Part shown: piece by piece, positions 17,858-26,591 of the stretch
How positions within the stretch are numbered: position 1 is the first letter of the stretch
How the letters are laid out: every line of letters begins with the position of its first letter
Source: Mycolicibacterium alvei
GTDB lineage: Bacteria; Actinomycetota; Actinomycetes; Mycobacteriales; Mycobacteriaceae
Length of the DNA stretch: 64,000 bases
NCBI RefSeq assembly: GCF_010727325.1
Contig: NZ_AP022565.1
Location: 3,782,001-3,846,000, forward strand
Direction of reading: 5' to 3'
The notes under the pieces: model-generated
What the model saw: the letters and a program-made list of their open reading frames with translations, nothing else
Told to the model about the DNA's origin: nothing
The model's database searches: none
Translations under genes and position numbers: made by a program

Positions 17858-18724
17858 TCACTGGCCGAGCTGCATCAGAATGCCTTTGGCCGCAAGCTGT
17901 TCGAAGCTGTAACTGAATTCGCCGCGACGTCCGACCGACAGCACGTAGCGATCCTGACCTTCGGTCAGCGGCACGGTGAAGGTGAAGGTGCAGTTGGCGC
18001 TCCCACTCTTGCCCGGTCCCAGCGCGGTGGTGGCCAGGACCTCACCCTTGCCGTTCTTGACGGTGACGGGAGTGCCGGGATTGACGTCGAAATATCCGTT
18101 TGCGCCCTGGCATTGGGCTCCGTCGAAGGCGATGCCTTCCGCCCCGGAAGTATCGGTGAGTACGAAAGTGCCTGTGAAATCGGCCTTTTCGAGGATGTGG
18201 AAGCCTTGAGAGAATTGCGTGCAGAAGGCGTCGACCGCGATCTTGTCGGCGAGCAGGCCCTGCTGCGGTTCACCGTCTTCCAGTCGGCGGCAGACCTGCC
18301 GTCCGTGGGCGATGGCGTTGGCGTCTGAATTGAACTGGTCGCTGACCCCGGCATCCTTCAGAGCGTTGAGGTAACCGGCTTCCGGCGCAGGTGGCGGCCT
18401 CCGGCCCGCCACCAACAAAACCCAGACCACGGCGGCGGTCATCACGATGATCGCCGCTGCGGCGGTGGTCCCCAGCCAGGTCGCCCTGATGCCCGACGTC
18501 TTCAGTTCCAGGTAGTCGGGCAGCATCCGCCCACCATCCGGGTCGGTCGACGCACGTCTGCCGTCGCGCACCCGATTCGTCGGATGCCCGGTGACGAAGT
18601 AGCGGCCTTCGTGGCGCGCGGAGGGGTCGGGGCGCCACCCGGTCGACGCGGACTCGTGGATCTGGCCGCAGCGGCTGCAGATGTCGGCGGAGGCCAGGGG
18701 TGATCCGCAATACGGGCAGGTCAC
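17858..18724 (-). CDS. membrane protein with zinc ribbon, DUF2510-like and DUF732-like parts
   Basis: 288 residues from GTG at 18724, chosen because it starts directly at the zinc ribbon C-P-Y-C ... C-S-R-C (residues 3-19) and no other start fits upstream. A DUF2510-like GWRPDPSARHEGRYF motif follows (29-43), then a single membrane helix at about 86-107. The extracellular part begins with a DUF732-type segment (YLNALKDAGVSD ... ANAIAHGRQVC) and ends in a beta-rich domain with two Cys. This is the layout of mycobacterial membrane-anchored DUF732 proteins of unknown role. It is divergent from the SDR gene. Confidence 0.7.
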   Translation of the reverse strand: MTCPYCGSPLASADICSRCGQIHESASTGWRPDPSARHEGRYFVTGHPTNRVRDGRRASTDPDGGRMLPDYLELKTSGIRATWLGTTAAAAIIVMTAAVVWVLLVAGRRPPPAPEAGYLNALKDAGVSDQFNSDANAIAHGRQVCRRLEDGEPQQGLLADKIAVDAFCTQFSQGFHILEKADFTGTFVLTDTSGAEGIAFDGAQCQGANGYFDVNPGTPVTVKNGKGEVLATTALGPGKSGSANCTFTFTVPLTEGQDRYVLSVGRRGEFSYSFEQLAAKGILMQLGQ

Positions 18725-18944
18725 AGCGGACGATCCACCACCGGCAAGCGATGACGGTTCGTCGGTGTCATCGTTGGGCCATCTGTCATCAATACCCGTT
18801 ATATGCCGGTCGGTCCGGTTACACAGCGGGCCGCTGATATTGGCGTCAGAAATGCAGAGACAGACCCAGCGGATCGTGCCGCTGCTGAGCAGTCGTACGA
18901 ACCCCGACGCAGGGCTGCGGATCTGTCTGTATACCGTGCAAGCC

Positions 18945-19784
18945 ATGACACGGGTGACGGTGATCACGGGCGGTGCAGGTGGCATGGGGCTGGCCACGGC
19001 CAAGGTCGTCGGTCGAGAGCAGACGGTGATGCTGTGCGATGTCCGGCAGGACCGCCTCGACGCTGCCGCTACTGCCCTGGGCGACCTGGGAATCGCCACC
19101 AGGATCGTCAACGCCGACGTCACCGACCGAGCCGCCGTCGACCGATTGTTGGAGGCCGCCGCCGGCCTCGGAACCGTCAGCGCGGTCATTCACACGGCCG
19201 GGGTCAGCCCCAGCATGGGTGATGCCGAGTACGTGATGAAGACCAATGCGCTGGGCACGCTGAACGTGAACGAGGCCTTTTTCGCCACCGCAGCCGAGGG
19301 CGCGGCGATCGTCAACGTGGCCTCGATGGCGGCGCACCTGCTGCCCGAGGAAATCATCCCTGTCGGGCAGTTCCCGCTGGCCCTGCAGGATCAGGACCGA
19401 TTCCTCGACGAACTGTTGGCGGCGTGCAGCGTGGCCCCCGAGGACATGAGATCGGGCTTGTCCTACGCCATCAGCAAGGCCTTCGTGAAGTGGTACAGCT
19501 CGTCGCAGGCCGAGCGGTTCAACGGTCGTGGCATCCGGATCGTCTCGGTTTCCCCGGGCTCCATCGACACCGAGATGGGCCGGTTGGAGGAGCAGGCGGG
19601 CGCCGGTGCGATGGTGGCCGACGCCGCCGTACCGCGGTGGGGCAAGGCCGAGGAGATGGCTGATCTGCTGGCCTACTGCGCCAGCGAGCGGGCGGGTTAC
19701 CTCACCGGGACGGACATCCTCAACGACGGTGGCGTCGTCGCCTCGATGCGGGAACGCGCCCGGTTGGCGACTGCCGACGGCTAG
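18945..19784 (+). CDS. short-chain dehydrogenase/reductase
   Basis: 279 residues from ATG at 18945. Cofactor motif T-G-G-A-G-G-M-G lies at residues 8-15, the NVASMA strand carries the catalytic Ser region, and Y-A-I-S-K is the YxxxK motif. A long insertion precedes the Tyr (about 125-160). The C-terminal LTGTDILNDGG is the usual SDR end. The substrate is unknown. No Shine-Dalgarno is evident; a TATACC element ends nine bases before the ATG, so the mRNA may be leaderless or nearly so. Confidence 0.85.
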   Translation: MTRVTVITGGAGGMGLATAKVVGREQTVMLCDVRQDRLDAAATALGDLGIATRIVNADVTDRAAVDRLLEAAAGLGTVSAVIHTAGVSPSMGDAEYVMKTNALGTLNVNEAFFATAAEGAAIVNVASMAAHLLPEEIIPVGQFPLALQDQDRFLDELLAACSVAPEDMRSGLSYAISKAFVKWYSSSQAERFNGRGIRIVSVSPGSIDTEMGRLEEQAGAGAMVADAAVPRWGKAEEMADLLAYCASERAGYLTGTDILNDGGVVASMRERARLATADG

Positions 19785-20040
19785 TCAGCCGCCCACCGGC
19801 TGGACGCCCGTGGGATCATTGATGGCAGCATGGGGGTGTCGGGCCTGAGTGGCCCGCTTGTAGCGCGTCAGCAGTTTCGGATTCCGAACGCCGGTCGGGG
19901 GACTGGCGTCGAACCTGTCGGGCCAGTGCCTGCGGACGCGTAGTCGACAACTCGCTGTGGAGTTGGGATCGCGTGTGCGACGGGTACCTCTGTGGTGCCG
20001 TCAGTGATCGCACAAGGAGATGCATTTTATTCGTAAAGTG

Positions 20041-21219
20041 ATGCAGGTCAACAGGAAAGACGACGGCGCCGGTATGGGCCGTCGTACCGCGTTCAAGCTC
20101 TCGCTGCTGGTCACCGCGGGCCTGTCGGTGGCCAGGGCGCCGGAAGCCCACGCGCAGATCGACGGACACGGGTCCCGCTGGTCGCCCGAGCGGGCGCACC
20201 GCTGGTACGCCGCACAGGGTTGGCTGGTCGGGGCCAACTTCATCCCGTCGAACGCGGGTAATCAGCTGGAGATGTTCCAGCCGGAAACCTATGACCCGCA
20301 GCAGATCGACAACGAGTTGCGTATCGCCCGGTTGGCCGGATTCAACACGGTGCGGGTGTTCCTGCACGACCAGCTGTGGGCGCAGGGCCACTTGGGCTTT
20401 CAGAACCGGCTGGCCCAATTCGTTGCTCTGGCCGCCAGCCACGGCATCAAACCGCTGTTCGTGCTGTTCGATTCCTGCTGGGATCCGTTGCCTAGATTGG
20501 GGCGTCAACGCCGGCCGCGTGCCGGAATACACAACTCGGTGTGGGTGCAGAGCCCGGGCGCACCCAACCTCGACAATCACCGCTACCGACGAACGCTGCG
20601 CGAATATGTCGTCGGCGTGATCAGCCAATTCCGTGATGACGAGCGGGTATTGGGCTGGGATCTGTGGAACGAGCCGGACAATCCGGCGGCCACCTACCGC
20701 GAGGTGGAACGGCGAGACAAGGTGGCGCTCATCGAAGAGTTGCTGCCGCAGGTGTTCACCTGGGCCCGTACGGTCAACCCCGTGCAGCCGTTGACCAGCG
20801 GTGTCTGGGACGGCCCGTGGGCTGACCCGTTGGCACGCAGCCGGATGGCGACGCTGCAGCTCGACCTCTCCGATGTGCTGACCTTCCACAGCTATGACGA
20901 CCCGGCCGGATTCGAGGCGCGGATCGGTGAGCTGGCACCGATGGGACGTCCGATCCTGTGCACCGAATTCCTGGCGCGAGGTGAGGGCAGCACGGTCGAG
21001 GGTGTGTTGCCGATTGCCAAACGGCACAACGTCGGTGCCTACAGCTGGGGCCTGGTGGCGGGGAAGACGCAGACCTATCTGCCGTGGGATTCGTGGGAGC
21101 GCCCGTACAAGGCGCCGCCGGCGGTGTGGTTCCACGACCTGTTCCATGCCGATGGCCGGCCGTACCGGGACGGTGAGATCCGCACGATCCGGGAGCTGAC
21201 CGGACGGCCGTATCCCTGA
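20041..21219 (+). CDS. exported glycoside hydrolase-like protein (GH5/cellulase fold)
   Basis: 392 residues with the ATG at 20041. An ATG at 20020 directly abuts AAGGAG and an ATG at 20074 precedes the signal, so the start is uncertain by a few codons. The N-terminal G-R-R-T-A-F-K-L-S-L with a hydrophobic run and A-H-A is a twin-arginine signal. The rest is a TIM barrel: FNTVRVFLHD strand, acid/base Glu in LWNEPDN, and nucleophile candidate Glu in LCTEFLARGEG. The protein should therefore act on a beta-glycoside outside the cell; substrate unknown. A lipoprotein gene follows after 14 bp. Confidence 0.78.
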   Translation: MQVNRKDDGAGMGRRTAFKLSLLVTAGLSVARAPEAHAQIDGHGSRWSPERAHRWYAAQGWLVGANFIPSNAGNQLEMFQPETYDPQQIDNELRIARLAGFNTVRVFLHDQLWAQGHLGFQNRLAQFVALAASHGIKPLFVLFDSCWDPLPRLGRQRRPRAGIHNSVWVQSPGAPNLDNHRYRRTLREYVVGVISQFRDDERVLGWDLWNEPDNPAATYREVERRDKVALIEELLPQVFTWARTVNPVQPLTSGVWDGPWADPLARSRMATLQLDLSDVLTFHSYDDPAGFEARIGELAPMGRPILCTEFLARGEGSTVEGVLPIAKRHNVGAYSWGLVAGKTQTYLPWDSWERPYKAPPAVWFHDLFHADGRPYRDGEIRTIRELTGRPYP

Positions 21220-21233
21220 CGACGGGACTGTTC

Positions 21234-21686
21234 ATGACGGGTGAGAAACGCCGTGCGCCGGCGCTGTGGTTGCTGGCCGCAATCCTGCTGTTCACGACCG
21301 GGTGTGGTCCGGGAGAGAGCAGGCCGGGCACGCAGGTCTCACCGGATACCGCAGCGCAATTCGGCGACGTGGTTGTCCCACCGGGGGTCGAGGTGCTGGC
21401 GGTCGACTCGGATTCGGGTATCGACACCCGGTACCGATTGGCGTTGCGGACCACGGATGCCCACTTGCCGGCATTGGTGTCGCAGTTCACCGCACAACCG
21501 CAGCCCTCGCAGATTCCGCGCACCACGCCGGTGATCGCCGGGCCGGAGTTGTCCACCGCGCCGAATCCCCTGTACGCCCAGGACCGGGTCACGACCAAGG
21601 CGGGCCGCAAGGTCCACCGCGAGATCATCGTCGACGAGCGGTTACCGGATGAGGTGTACGTGCACCTGGCGATGTACACCACCTGA
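21234..21686 (+). CDS. small lipoprotein
   Basis: 150 residues, ATG at 21234. The signal ends in F-T-T-G-C, giving a lipidated Cys near residue 24. The mature part is a small beta-rich domain (GVEVLAVDSDSGIDTRY, YRLALRTT) with no recognised family. It lies 14 bp after the glycoside hydrolase-like gene, so the two exported proteins are probably made together and may work on the same extracellular substrate. Confidence 0.68.
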   Translation: MTGEKRRAPALWLLAAILLFTTGCGPGESRPGTQVSPDTAAQFGDVVVPPGVEVLAVDSDSGIDTRYRLALRTTDAHLPALVSQFTAQPQPSQIPRTTPVIAGPELSTAPNPLYAQDRVTTKAGRKVHREIIVDERLPDEVYVHLAMYTT

Positions 21687-21694
21687 GCCTGAGG

Positions 21695-22729
21695 TCAGCG
21701 GCCACCCATCCGGCTGACGTCGGTGATCGCGGCGACGAACTGCTCGGGCGCCTCCTGGGGCACGTTGTGTCCGATGCCGTTGAGGATGCGGTGTTCGTAG
21801 GGCCCGGTGTAGAGCGCGCGGTAGCCGGCGCCGTCCTTGGCCGCGCCGTCGAAGTCGGACCCGATCGTGATGGTCGGCACGGTGACGGGCGGCTTGGCGG
21901 CCAGCCGTGCCTCGTCGGCGTCGAAGCGGGCTTCACCGGGGGCCAGGCTGAGCCGCCACCGGTAGTTGTGCACGACGATGGCGACGTGATCGGGGTTGTC
22001 GAACGCAGCGGCGGACAGGTCATAGGCGGCGTCGTCGAAGTGCCACAGCGGTGAGGCCTTCGTCCAGATCAACCGGTTGAACTCCTTGGTGTTCTCGCGG
22101 TAGCCGAGTTCACCGCGCCGGGTGGCGAAGTAGTACTGGTACCACCAACCCAACTCGGCCTCCGGCGCCAGCGGCTTCAAGTTGGCGGCCAGGTTGACGG
22201 TGATGTAGCCGCTGACCGCGACCAGTCCCGCGCAGCGCTGCGGCCACAGGGCGGCGACGTTGTTGGCGGTGCGTCCGCCCCAGTCGTATCCACCGAGCAC
22301 CGCCTCGGGGATGTTCAGGGTGTCCATCAGCGCGATGACGTCGTGCGCCAGTGCGGCCTGCTGCCCGTTGCGCACGGTATCGGCGGAGCGGAACCGGGTG
22401 GACCCGAAGCCGCGCAGGTGGGGCACGATGACGCGGAAGCCCCGATCGGCGAGCAGAGCCGAGGCGTCGGCATAGCTGTGGATGTCGTAGGGCCAGCCGT
22501 GCAGCAGGATCACCGGCTGTCCGTCCGCCGGACCGGCCTCGGTGTAGCCGACGTTGAGTTCGCCGGCGTCGATCTGCTTGACCGGGTTCATGGTGTGCGA
22601 CGGCTTCGATGGGGCCCCAGTCGGCGGCCCCGGCGACGGCGCGGGTGAGGTGCCGCAGGCGGCGAGCGTGGCCGCCCCGGCGGCGGCCGCCGTGAGGAAG
22701 CCGAAGTTCCTTCTGCTCAAACCATTCAC
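21695..22729 (-). CDS. Tat lipoprotein alpha/beta hydrolase (epoxide hydrolase/dehalogenase type)
   Basis: 344 residues from GTG at 22729, which has AAGGAG eight bases upstream. S-R-R-N-F-G-F-L plus an Ala-rich run ending L-A-A-C is a Tat signal combined with a lipobox. The catalytic domain has VILLHGWPYD (oxyanion hole), nucleophile elbow G-Y-D-W-G-G with an Asp nucleophile, and NGIGHNVPQEAP with the catalytic His. An Asp nucleophile marks the epoxide-hydrolase/haloalkane-dehalogenase branch. It is therefore a membrane-anchored extracellular hydrolase. It is divergent from a LysR regulator that probably controls it. Confidence 0.82.
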   Translation of the reverse strand: MNGLSRRNFGFLTAAAAGAATLAACGTSPAPSPGPPTGAPSKPSHTMNPVKQIDAGELNVGYTEAGPADGQPVILLHGWPYDIHSYADASALLADRGFRVIVPHLRGFGSTRFRSADTVRNGQQAALAHDVIALMDTLNIPEAVLGGYDWGGRTANNVAALWPQRCAGLVAVSGYITVNLAANLKPLAPEAELGWWYQYYFATRRGELGYRENTKEFNRLIWTKASPLWHFDDAAYDLSAAAFDNPDHVAIVVHNYRWRLSLAPGEARFDADEARLAAKPPVTVPTITIGSDFDGAAKDGAGYRALYTGPYEHRILNGIGHNVPQEAPEQFVAAITDVSRMGGR

Positions 22730-22840
22730 CGTTGCTGCTCCTTCTCGCGGGGTCTCGGTGTCCATCTCACCCGTCCGGACACATCAAGTCCAACGATTGA
22801 ATGTGATGAGGCCCATCGACAGGATAGATAGGCTGACACC

Positions 22841-23737
22841 GTGGAGTTACGACAGATCGAACACTTCATCGCCGTGGCCGGCGAGATGAGTTTCACCCGC
22901 GCCGCCGAGCGGGCGCATGTCGTGCAGTCGGCGTTGTCGACCTCGATCGCGAAGCTGGAACGTGAACTCGGCGTGGAGCTGTTCGACCGGTCGCGGCAAC
23001 GGATCAGCCTGACCGCCGCGGGGGAGGCCTTCCGGTCGCATGCCTACGAGGTGCTGCACGCGGCCCGTGCGGCGGCCGAATCTGCCGGTCAGTTCCGCGG
23101 GTCTCTCATGGGCACAGTCGAATTCGGCTCGTTGATCTCGTATGGGCCGGTCGATGTCGGCGGTGCCCTCGGCGACTTCCACCGTGCCCACCCGTTCGTC
23201 AGGCTGCGGTTGAGGCTGAGCCAATCGGGTGCCTCAGCCTATCTGGCAGCACTCCTGGAGGGCTCGCTGGATCTGGCCCTGGTCTCGCTGCCCAACCGGT
23301 TCCCGGCGCAGCTGGACATGAAGCTGCTGTTCGAGGAGCCGATGGTGTTCGTCTGCCGCGACGACCACGCCCTGGCGCGTCGTCGCCGTCTGGAGCTGGG
23401 GGACCTGGCCGGCGAGGAGCTCGTCGGCTTCCCACCGGAGTTCGGGCTGCGACGCCTGATGGACGAGGCGTTTCACCGTGCCGGTGTGCAACCGCAGACG
23501 CAGTACGAGGTTCCGGCCGGGTTCGCCGCGATCGCCGAACTGGTCGGCAACGGACTGGGCACCGCCTTCATGCCGGCGTCCGAGGCGCGCCGCTACGGCG
23601 ATCTGGGGACCGTTGTGCTGCGCGACCCGCCGGTATGGCAGGTCTATCTCGCCGCGCCGCCGGTCGAGCGGATGACACCGGCCGCGGCGCGGCTGGCCGA
23701 AACCCTGCTCGACGCCGCGGCTTCCGTGTCCGGCTAA
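22841..23737 (+). CDS. LysR-family transcriptional regulator
   Basis: 298 residues, GTG at 22841. The classical LysR helix-turn-helix is at residues 1-60 (MELRQIEHFIAVAGEMSFTRAAERAHV, QSALSTSIAKLERELGVELF), followed by a linker helix and a periplasmic-binding-protein-like effector domain. It is divergent from the Tat hydrolase gene, the normal arrangement for a LysR activator and its target. Its last four bases overlap the end of the convergent VOC gene. Confidence 0.9.
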   Translation: MELRQIEHFIAVAGEMSFTRAAERAHVVQSALSTSIAKLERELGVELFDRSRQRISLTAAGEAFRSHAYEVLHAARAAAESAGQFRGSLMGTVEFGSLISYGPVDVGGALGDFHRAHPFVRLRLRLSQSGASAYLAALLEGSLDLALVSLPNRFPAQLDMKLLFEEPMVFVCRDDHALARRRRLELGDLAGEELVGFPPEFGLRRLMDEAFHRAGVQPQTQYEVPAGFAAIAELVGNGLGTAFMPASEARRYGDLGTVVLRDPPVWQVYLAAPPVERMTPAAARLAETLLDAAASVSG

Positions 23738-24087
23738 CGGGCCAGCGGGCTGTAGAACACCAGGCCGTTGCCCTTGTTGTCGTAGACCACGGCCCGGCGC
23801 TCGTGGGCATCGTCGTACGGGTGCTTGATGATTCCGCCGCCGCTCTCCTCGATGGCCTTGGCCGCACCGTCCACATCGGCGGTCTTGATCCCGACGACGA
23901 CCTGCCCGGGGATCGGGTGATCCACCGAAGTGGCCAGAGCGAGAGTCAGCGATCCACCGTCGAGCGCGGCGAAGTGGGCGCCATCGCGGAACTTCAGCGG
24001 CATTCCCAGCGTCTCGGTGTAGAAGCGGATCGACTCATCCAGGTCGTCGGTCGAGAGAATGATCATCCGCACGTCGTGGTCGCTCAT
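23734..24087 (-). CDS. VOC (glyoxalase/bleomycin-resistance) family protein
   Basis: 117 residues from ATG at 24087 with GGAGGG upstream. One compact domain has the paired beta-alpha-beta-beta-beta modules of the vicinal-oxygen-chelate fold: IILSTDDLDESIRFYTETLGMPL at the start, and a C-terminal VVYDNKGNGLVFYSPL strand supplying a possible metal ligand. The substrate is unknown. Confidence 0.82.
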   Translation of the reverse strand: MSDHDVRMIILSTDDLDESIRFYTETLGMPLKFRDGAHFAALDGGSLTLALATSVDHPIPGQVVVGIKTADVDGAAKAIEESGGGIIKHPYDDAHERRAVVYDNKGNGLVFYSPLAR

Positions 24088-24184
24088 CAGTGCCCTCCTA
24101 TGGCTGAACGATTTCAGGTTAGGGGCTGCCCGGGTGCGAACATAGAGTCTTTGGTCCATCCGGGTCCCTTGACCACTACCAGTT

Positions 24185-25105
24185 CTACGGAACCTTCGGT
24201 TTGATCTCCTCTATCACCCACTGGGCATAGTCGAGATATTCGGCGACACCGCTGACGGCGGGCAGCGGCACGGCGCTGACCGTGACTCCCTGTTCCCCGA
24301 GCCAACACAACCGGTCGACGATTTCCTGCGCGCTCATCCCGGACCGGGCATCGGGGTCCTCGCGTACGGCATGCCCCTCGCCGACGCGCCTGGTCGCCAT
24401 CCCGTGTACGACGTCGAAGTCCCGTCCGTCGTAATCCGGTTGGGACTTGATGAACTCGATCCGCTCGGCCAGTTGTTCCGGAGGGGTGAGAAACGACCAC
24501 CATCCGGTGGCATGCTTCGCGGCGCGCCGTAGCGCCCCGTCGGCGTCCCCCCCGATCCACACCGGAAGGTGCGGTTTCTGAATCGGTTTGGGCTCGAAAG
24601 CGATGTCGTCGAAGGCCACGTATCGGCCTTCGAACCGTGGGGTTTCGCTGGTCCAGAGTTCGATGATGGCAGCCAGGTACTCGTCGGCAATCCGTCCCCG
24701 TTCGTGAAAAGGAACGCCGAGTAGTTCGAATTCCCGCTGCAGCCAACCGACTCCGAAAGTGACCATCATCCGCCCACTGCTCATCCAGTCGGCGGTTGCC
24801 AGTGACTTGGCGAGGACGAGCGGATGCTGGAGTGGCAGCACCGTGATGCAGGAGTTGAGCCGTATCCGTGAGGTGGCACCCGCGAGGTAGGCCTGCGCGG
24901 CGGTGGACTGCAGATAGTGCGGTCCGGACAACTCGACGTGTTCGCGCGGGATGGCGAAATGTTCGGGCACGGCGATCATGTCGTAGCCCAGCTCGTCGGC
25001 CCGCTTCGCCATGCGGGTCTGATCGGCGCCGGTGACTTCGGCCTCCCATGGCTGCATCGTCGCCTTGAGTCGCAGTGTGTGCGGCAGGTTGAAGATGAAT
25101 TTCAC
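24185..25105 (-). CDS. LLM-class F420-dependent oxidoreductase
   Basis: 306 residues from GTG at 25105, with GGAGA a few bases upstream. The TIM-barrel luciferase-like family is clear from the N-terminal strand KFIFNLPHT, the middle RIRLNSCITVLPLQHPLVLAKSLATAD, GRMMVTFGVGW, and PVWIGGDADGALRRAAKHATGWW (TIGR03619-like). Mycobacteria use many such enzymes with coenzyme F420, but FMN use cannot be excluded. It is divergent from an SDR gene with a perfect 16-bp palindrome between them. Confidence 0.87.
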   Translation of the reverse strand: MKFIFNLPHTLRLKATMQPWEAEVTGADQTRMAKRADELGYDMIAVPEHFAIPREHVELSGPHYLQSTAAQAYLAGATSRIRLNSCITVLPLQHPLVLAKSLATADWMSSGRMMVTFGVGWLQREFELLGVPFHERGRIADEYLAAIIELWTSETPRFEGRYVAFDDIAFEPKPIQKPHLPVWIGGDADGALRRAAKHATGWWSFLTPPEQLAERIEFIKSQPDYDGRDFDVVHGMATRRVGEGHAVREDPDARSGMSAQEIVDRLCWLGEQGVTVSAVPLPAVSGVAEYLDYAQWVIEEIKPKVP

Positions 25106-25144
25106 CTGGTCTCCGTTCCGTCTTGCCGGGGCCGATGTGCAGGA

Positions 25145-25160
25145 CTCTACATATGTAGAG
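25145..25160. promoter_or_regulatory. palindromic operator between divergent reductase genes
   Basis: CTCTACATATGTAGAG is a perfect 16-bp palindrome, centred 47 bp from the start of the LLM oxidoreductase gene and 64 bp from that of the SDR gene. It is the sort of site bound by a TetR dimer, and a TetR-type gene is encoded directly beyond the SDR gene (25982-26584). Confidence 0.65.
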
Positions 25161-25216
25161 ACTGTGTGGGGTAGGTTGTTCCAGATCAGGCCAACCACGG
25201 GAGACCTCGCCAAACG

Positions 25217-25996
25217 ATGACGCTGCAATTCGATCTGTCGAACCGCCGGGTGTTGATCACCGGTGCCGGACAGGGTGTCGGCCGGGGACTTGCCGATGCT
25301 TTCGCCGCGGCCGGTGCCACTGTGCTGGTCAATGACCTCCGAGGCGAGCGGGCCGAGGCTGTGGCCACAGAGCTGCGGGACGCGGGCGGCGATGCGCTGG
25401 CGGTGCCGTTCGACGTCACCGACTACGAAGCGGTCACGCAGGCGATCACGAAGGCCGGGCCCGCCGACATCCTGGTCAACAACGCGGGCAACGCCGGGGC
25501 CGACGGATTCGCCGCCCGGATGCCGTTCGCGGACACCGCCCCTGCCGACTGGGACCCGTTCCTGCAGGTGAATCTGTATGGCGTACTGCATTGCACGCGT
25601 GCGGTGCTGCCGACGATGGTGGAACGACACTGGGGCCGGGTCGTGACGATCGTCTCGGATGCGGGCCGGACCGGGGACGCCAGCGGTGCGGTCTATGCGG
25701 CGGCAAAAGCCGGTGCCGCGGGCCTGACGCGGTCGATCGCGCTGGAGAACGGCCGTTACGGCATCACCGCCAACAACATCGCGCTGGGGACTATGCGTAC
25801 CCCGCTCACCGAACCATTGTGGGCCGAAATGGCCGACTCCCCGCAGGCCAAGGCGATCCTGTCGCGCTATCCGATCCGCAGGCCCGGCCTGCCCGAGGAT
25901 GTCGCCTATCTGACGGTGCTGCTGGCCAGTGACCACGGCTCCTGGATCACCGGCCAGACGCTACCGGTCAACGGCGGCTACTCATTCGCGATGTGA
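25217..25996 (+). CDS. short-chain dehydrogenase/reductase
   Basis: 259 residues, ATG at 25217. Cofactor motif T-G-A-G-Q-G-V-G lies near residue 15; NNAG follows at about 91 with an inserted stretch after it. Catalytic residues are Ser in IVSDAGR and the Tyr-Lys pair in VYAAAKAG. The ending ITGQTLPVNGGY is typical. It shares a palindromic control region with the divergent LLM oxidoreductase, so both enzymes may act on one pathway. Its 3' end overlaps the convergent TetR gene by 15 bases. Confidence 0.87.
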   Translation: MTLQFDLSNRRVLITGAGQGVGRGLADAFAAAGATVLVNDLRGERAEAVATELRDAGGDALAVPFDVTDYEAVTQAITKAGPADILVNNAGNAGADGFAARMPFADTAPADWDPFLQVNLYGVLHCTRAVLPTMVERHWGRVVTIVSDAGRTGDASGAVYAAAKAGAAGLTRSIALENGRYGITANNIALGTMRTPLTEPLWAEMADSPQAKAILSRYPIRRPGLPEDVAYLTVLLASDHGSWITGQTLPVNGGYSFAM

Positions 25997-26584
25997 GATG
26001 GCCGGAGCCGCGGCGACGATCGCGGTGATGATGTCGTGGAGCTCCTCGTCGGAGTTGATCGTGCGGTCGCCGCGGGCCAGGGCCAGCATCAGACCGCTGA
26101 TGAAAGTCACCAGTACATAGGCCTTTTCATCGACCAGTTCCGGATCGGTATCGGCCGGGCAGAGCCCCGCCACAACGCTGCGGTGCAGGTCGAAGAACCG
26201 TTGCTGATTGTGGCTGAACGCCTCGGCCAGGCCGGCGTCGCGGCTTGCGGGCATGACCAGCTCGTAGCGGGCCTTGCTGCGGACGAGACGCGCCCCGCTG
26301 CCGGACCGGATGACCAGGCGGGCCAGGCCGCGCGCATCGCCGTGGCTGCCCGAGCCGGTGGCAACGGTGAGATCGGCCAGGTCGAGATCGGCGATGCGGT
26401 TGGCCGCCGCCTGGATCAACGCCGCGCTGGTGCGGAAGTAGAACGACGTGGTGCCGTCGGCAACCCCGGCCCTGCGGTCGACCTTCAGATGGGTGACCCC
26501 CTTGATGCCTTCACGGGCCAGCAGAGTGATTGCCGCATCACACAATTCGCGCCGACGTTGTTCGGGGTTCTGTTTGCCTCCCAC
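25982..26584 (-). CDS. TetR-family regulator
   Basis: 200 residues from GTG at 26584. The N-terminal helix-turn-helix is visible (RRRELCDAAITLLAREGIKGVTH, then VADGTTSFYFRTSAALIQAAA), followed by an all-helical ligand domain. It is the nearest regulator to the palindrome at 25145 and could control the LLM oxidoreductase/SDR pair; this is inferred from position only. An FAD monooxygenase gene ends 7 bp away on the same strand, so the two may share a transcript. Confidence 0.85.
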   Translation of the reverse strand: MGGKQNPEQRRRELCDAAITLLAREGIKGVTHLKVDRRAGVADGTTSFYFRTSAALIQAAANRIADLDLADLTVATGSGSHGDARGLARLVIRSGSGARLVRSKARYELVMPASRDAGLAEAFSHNQQRFFDLHRSVVAGLCPADTDPELVDEKAYVLVTFISGLMLALARGDRTINSDEELHDIITAIVAAAPAISHRE

Positions 26585-26591
26585 GCTGGAC

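Noticed and set aside
19816..21147. 443-residue minus-strand frame
   Set aside because: Antisense to the GH5-like gene, whose signal peptide and catalytic motifs are clear; the frame has no recognisable domain.
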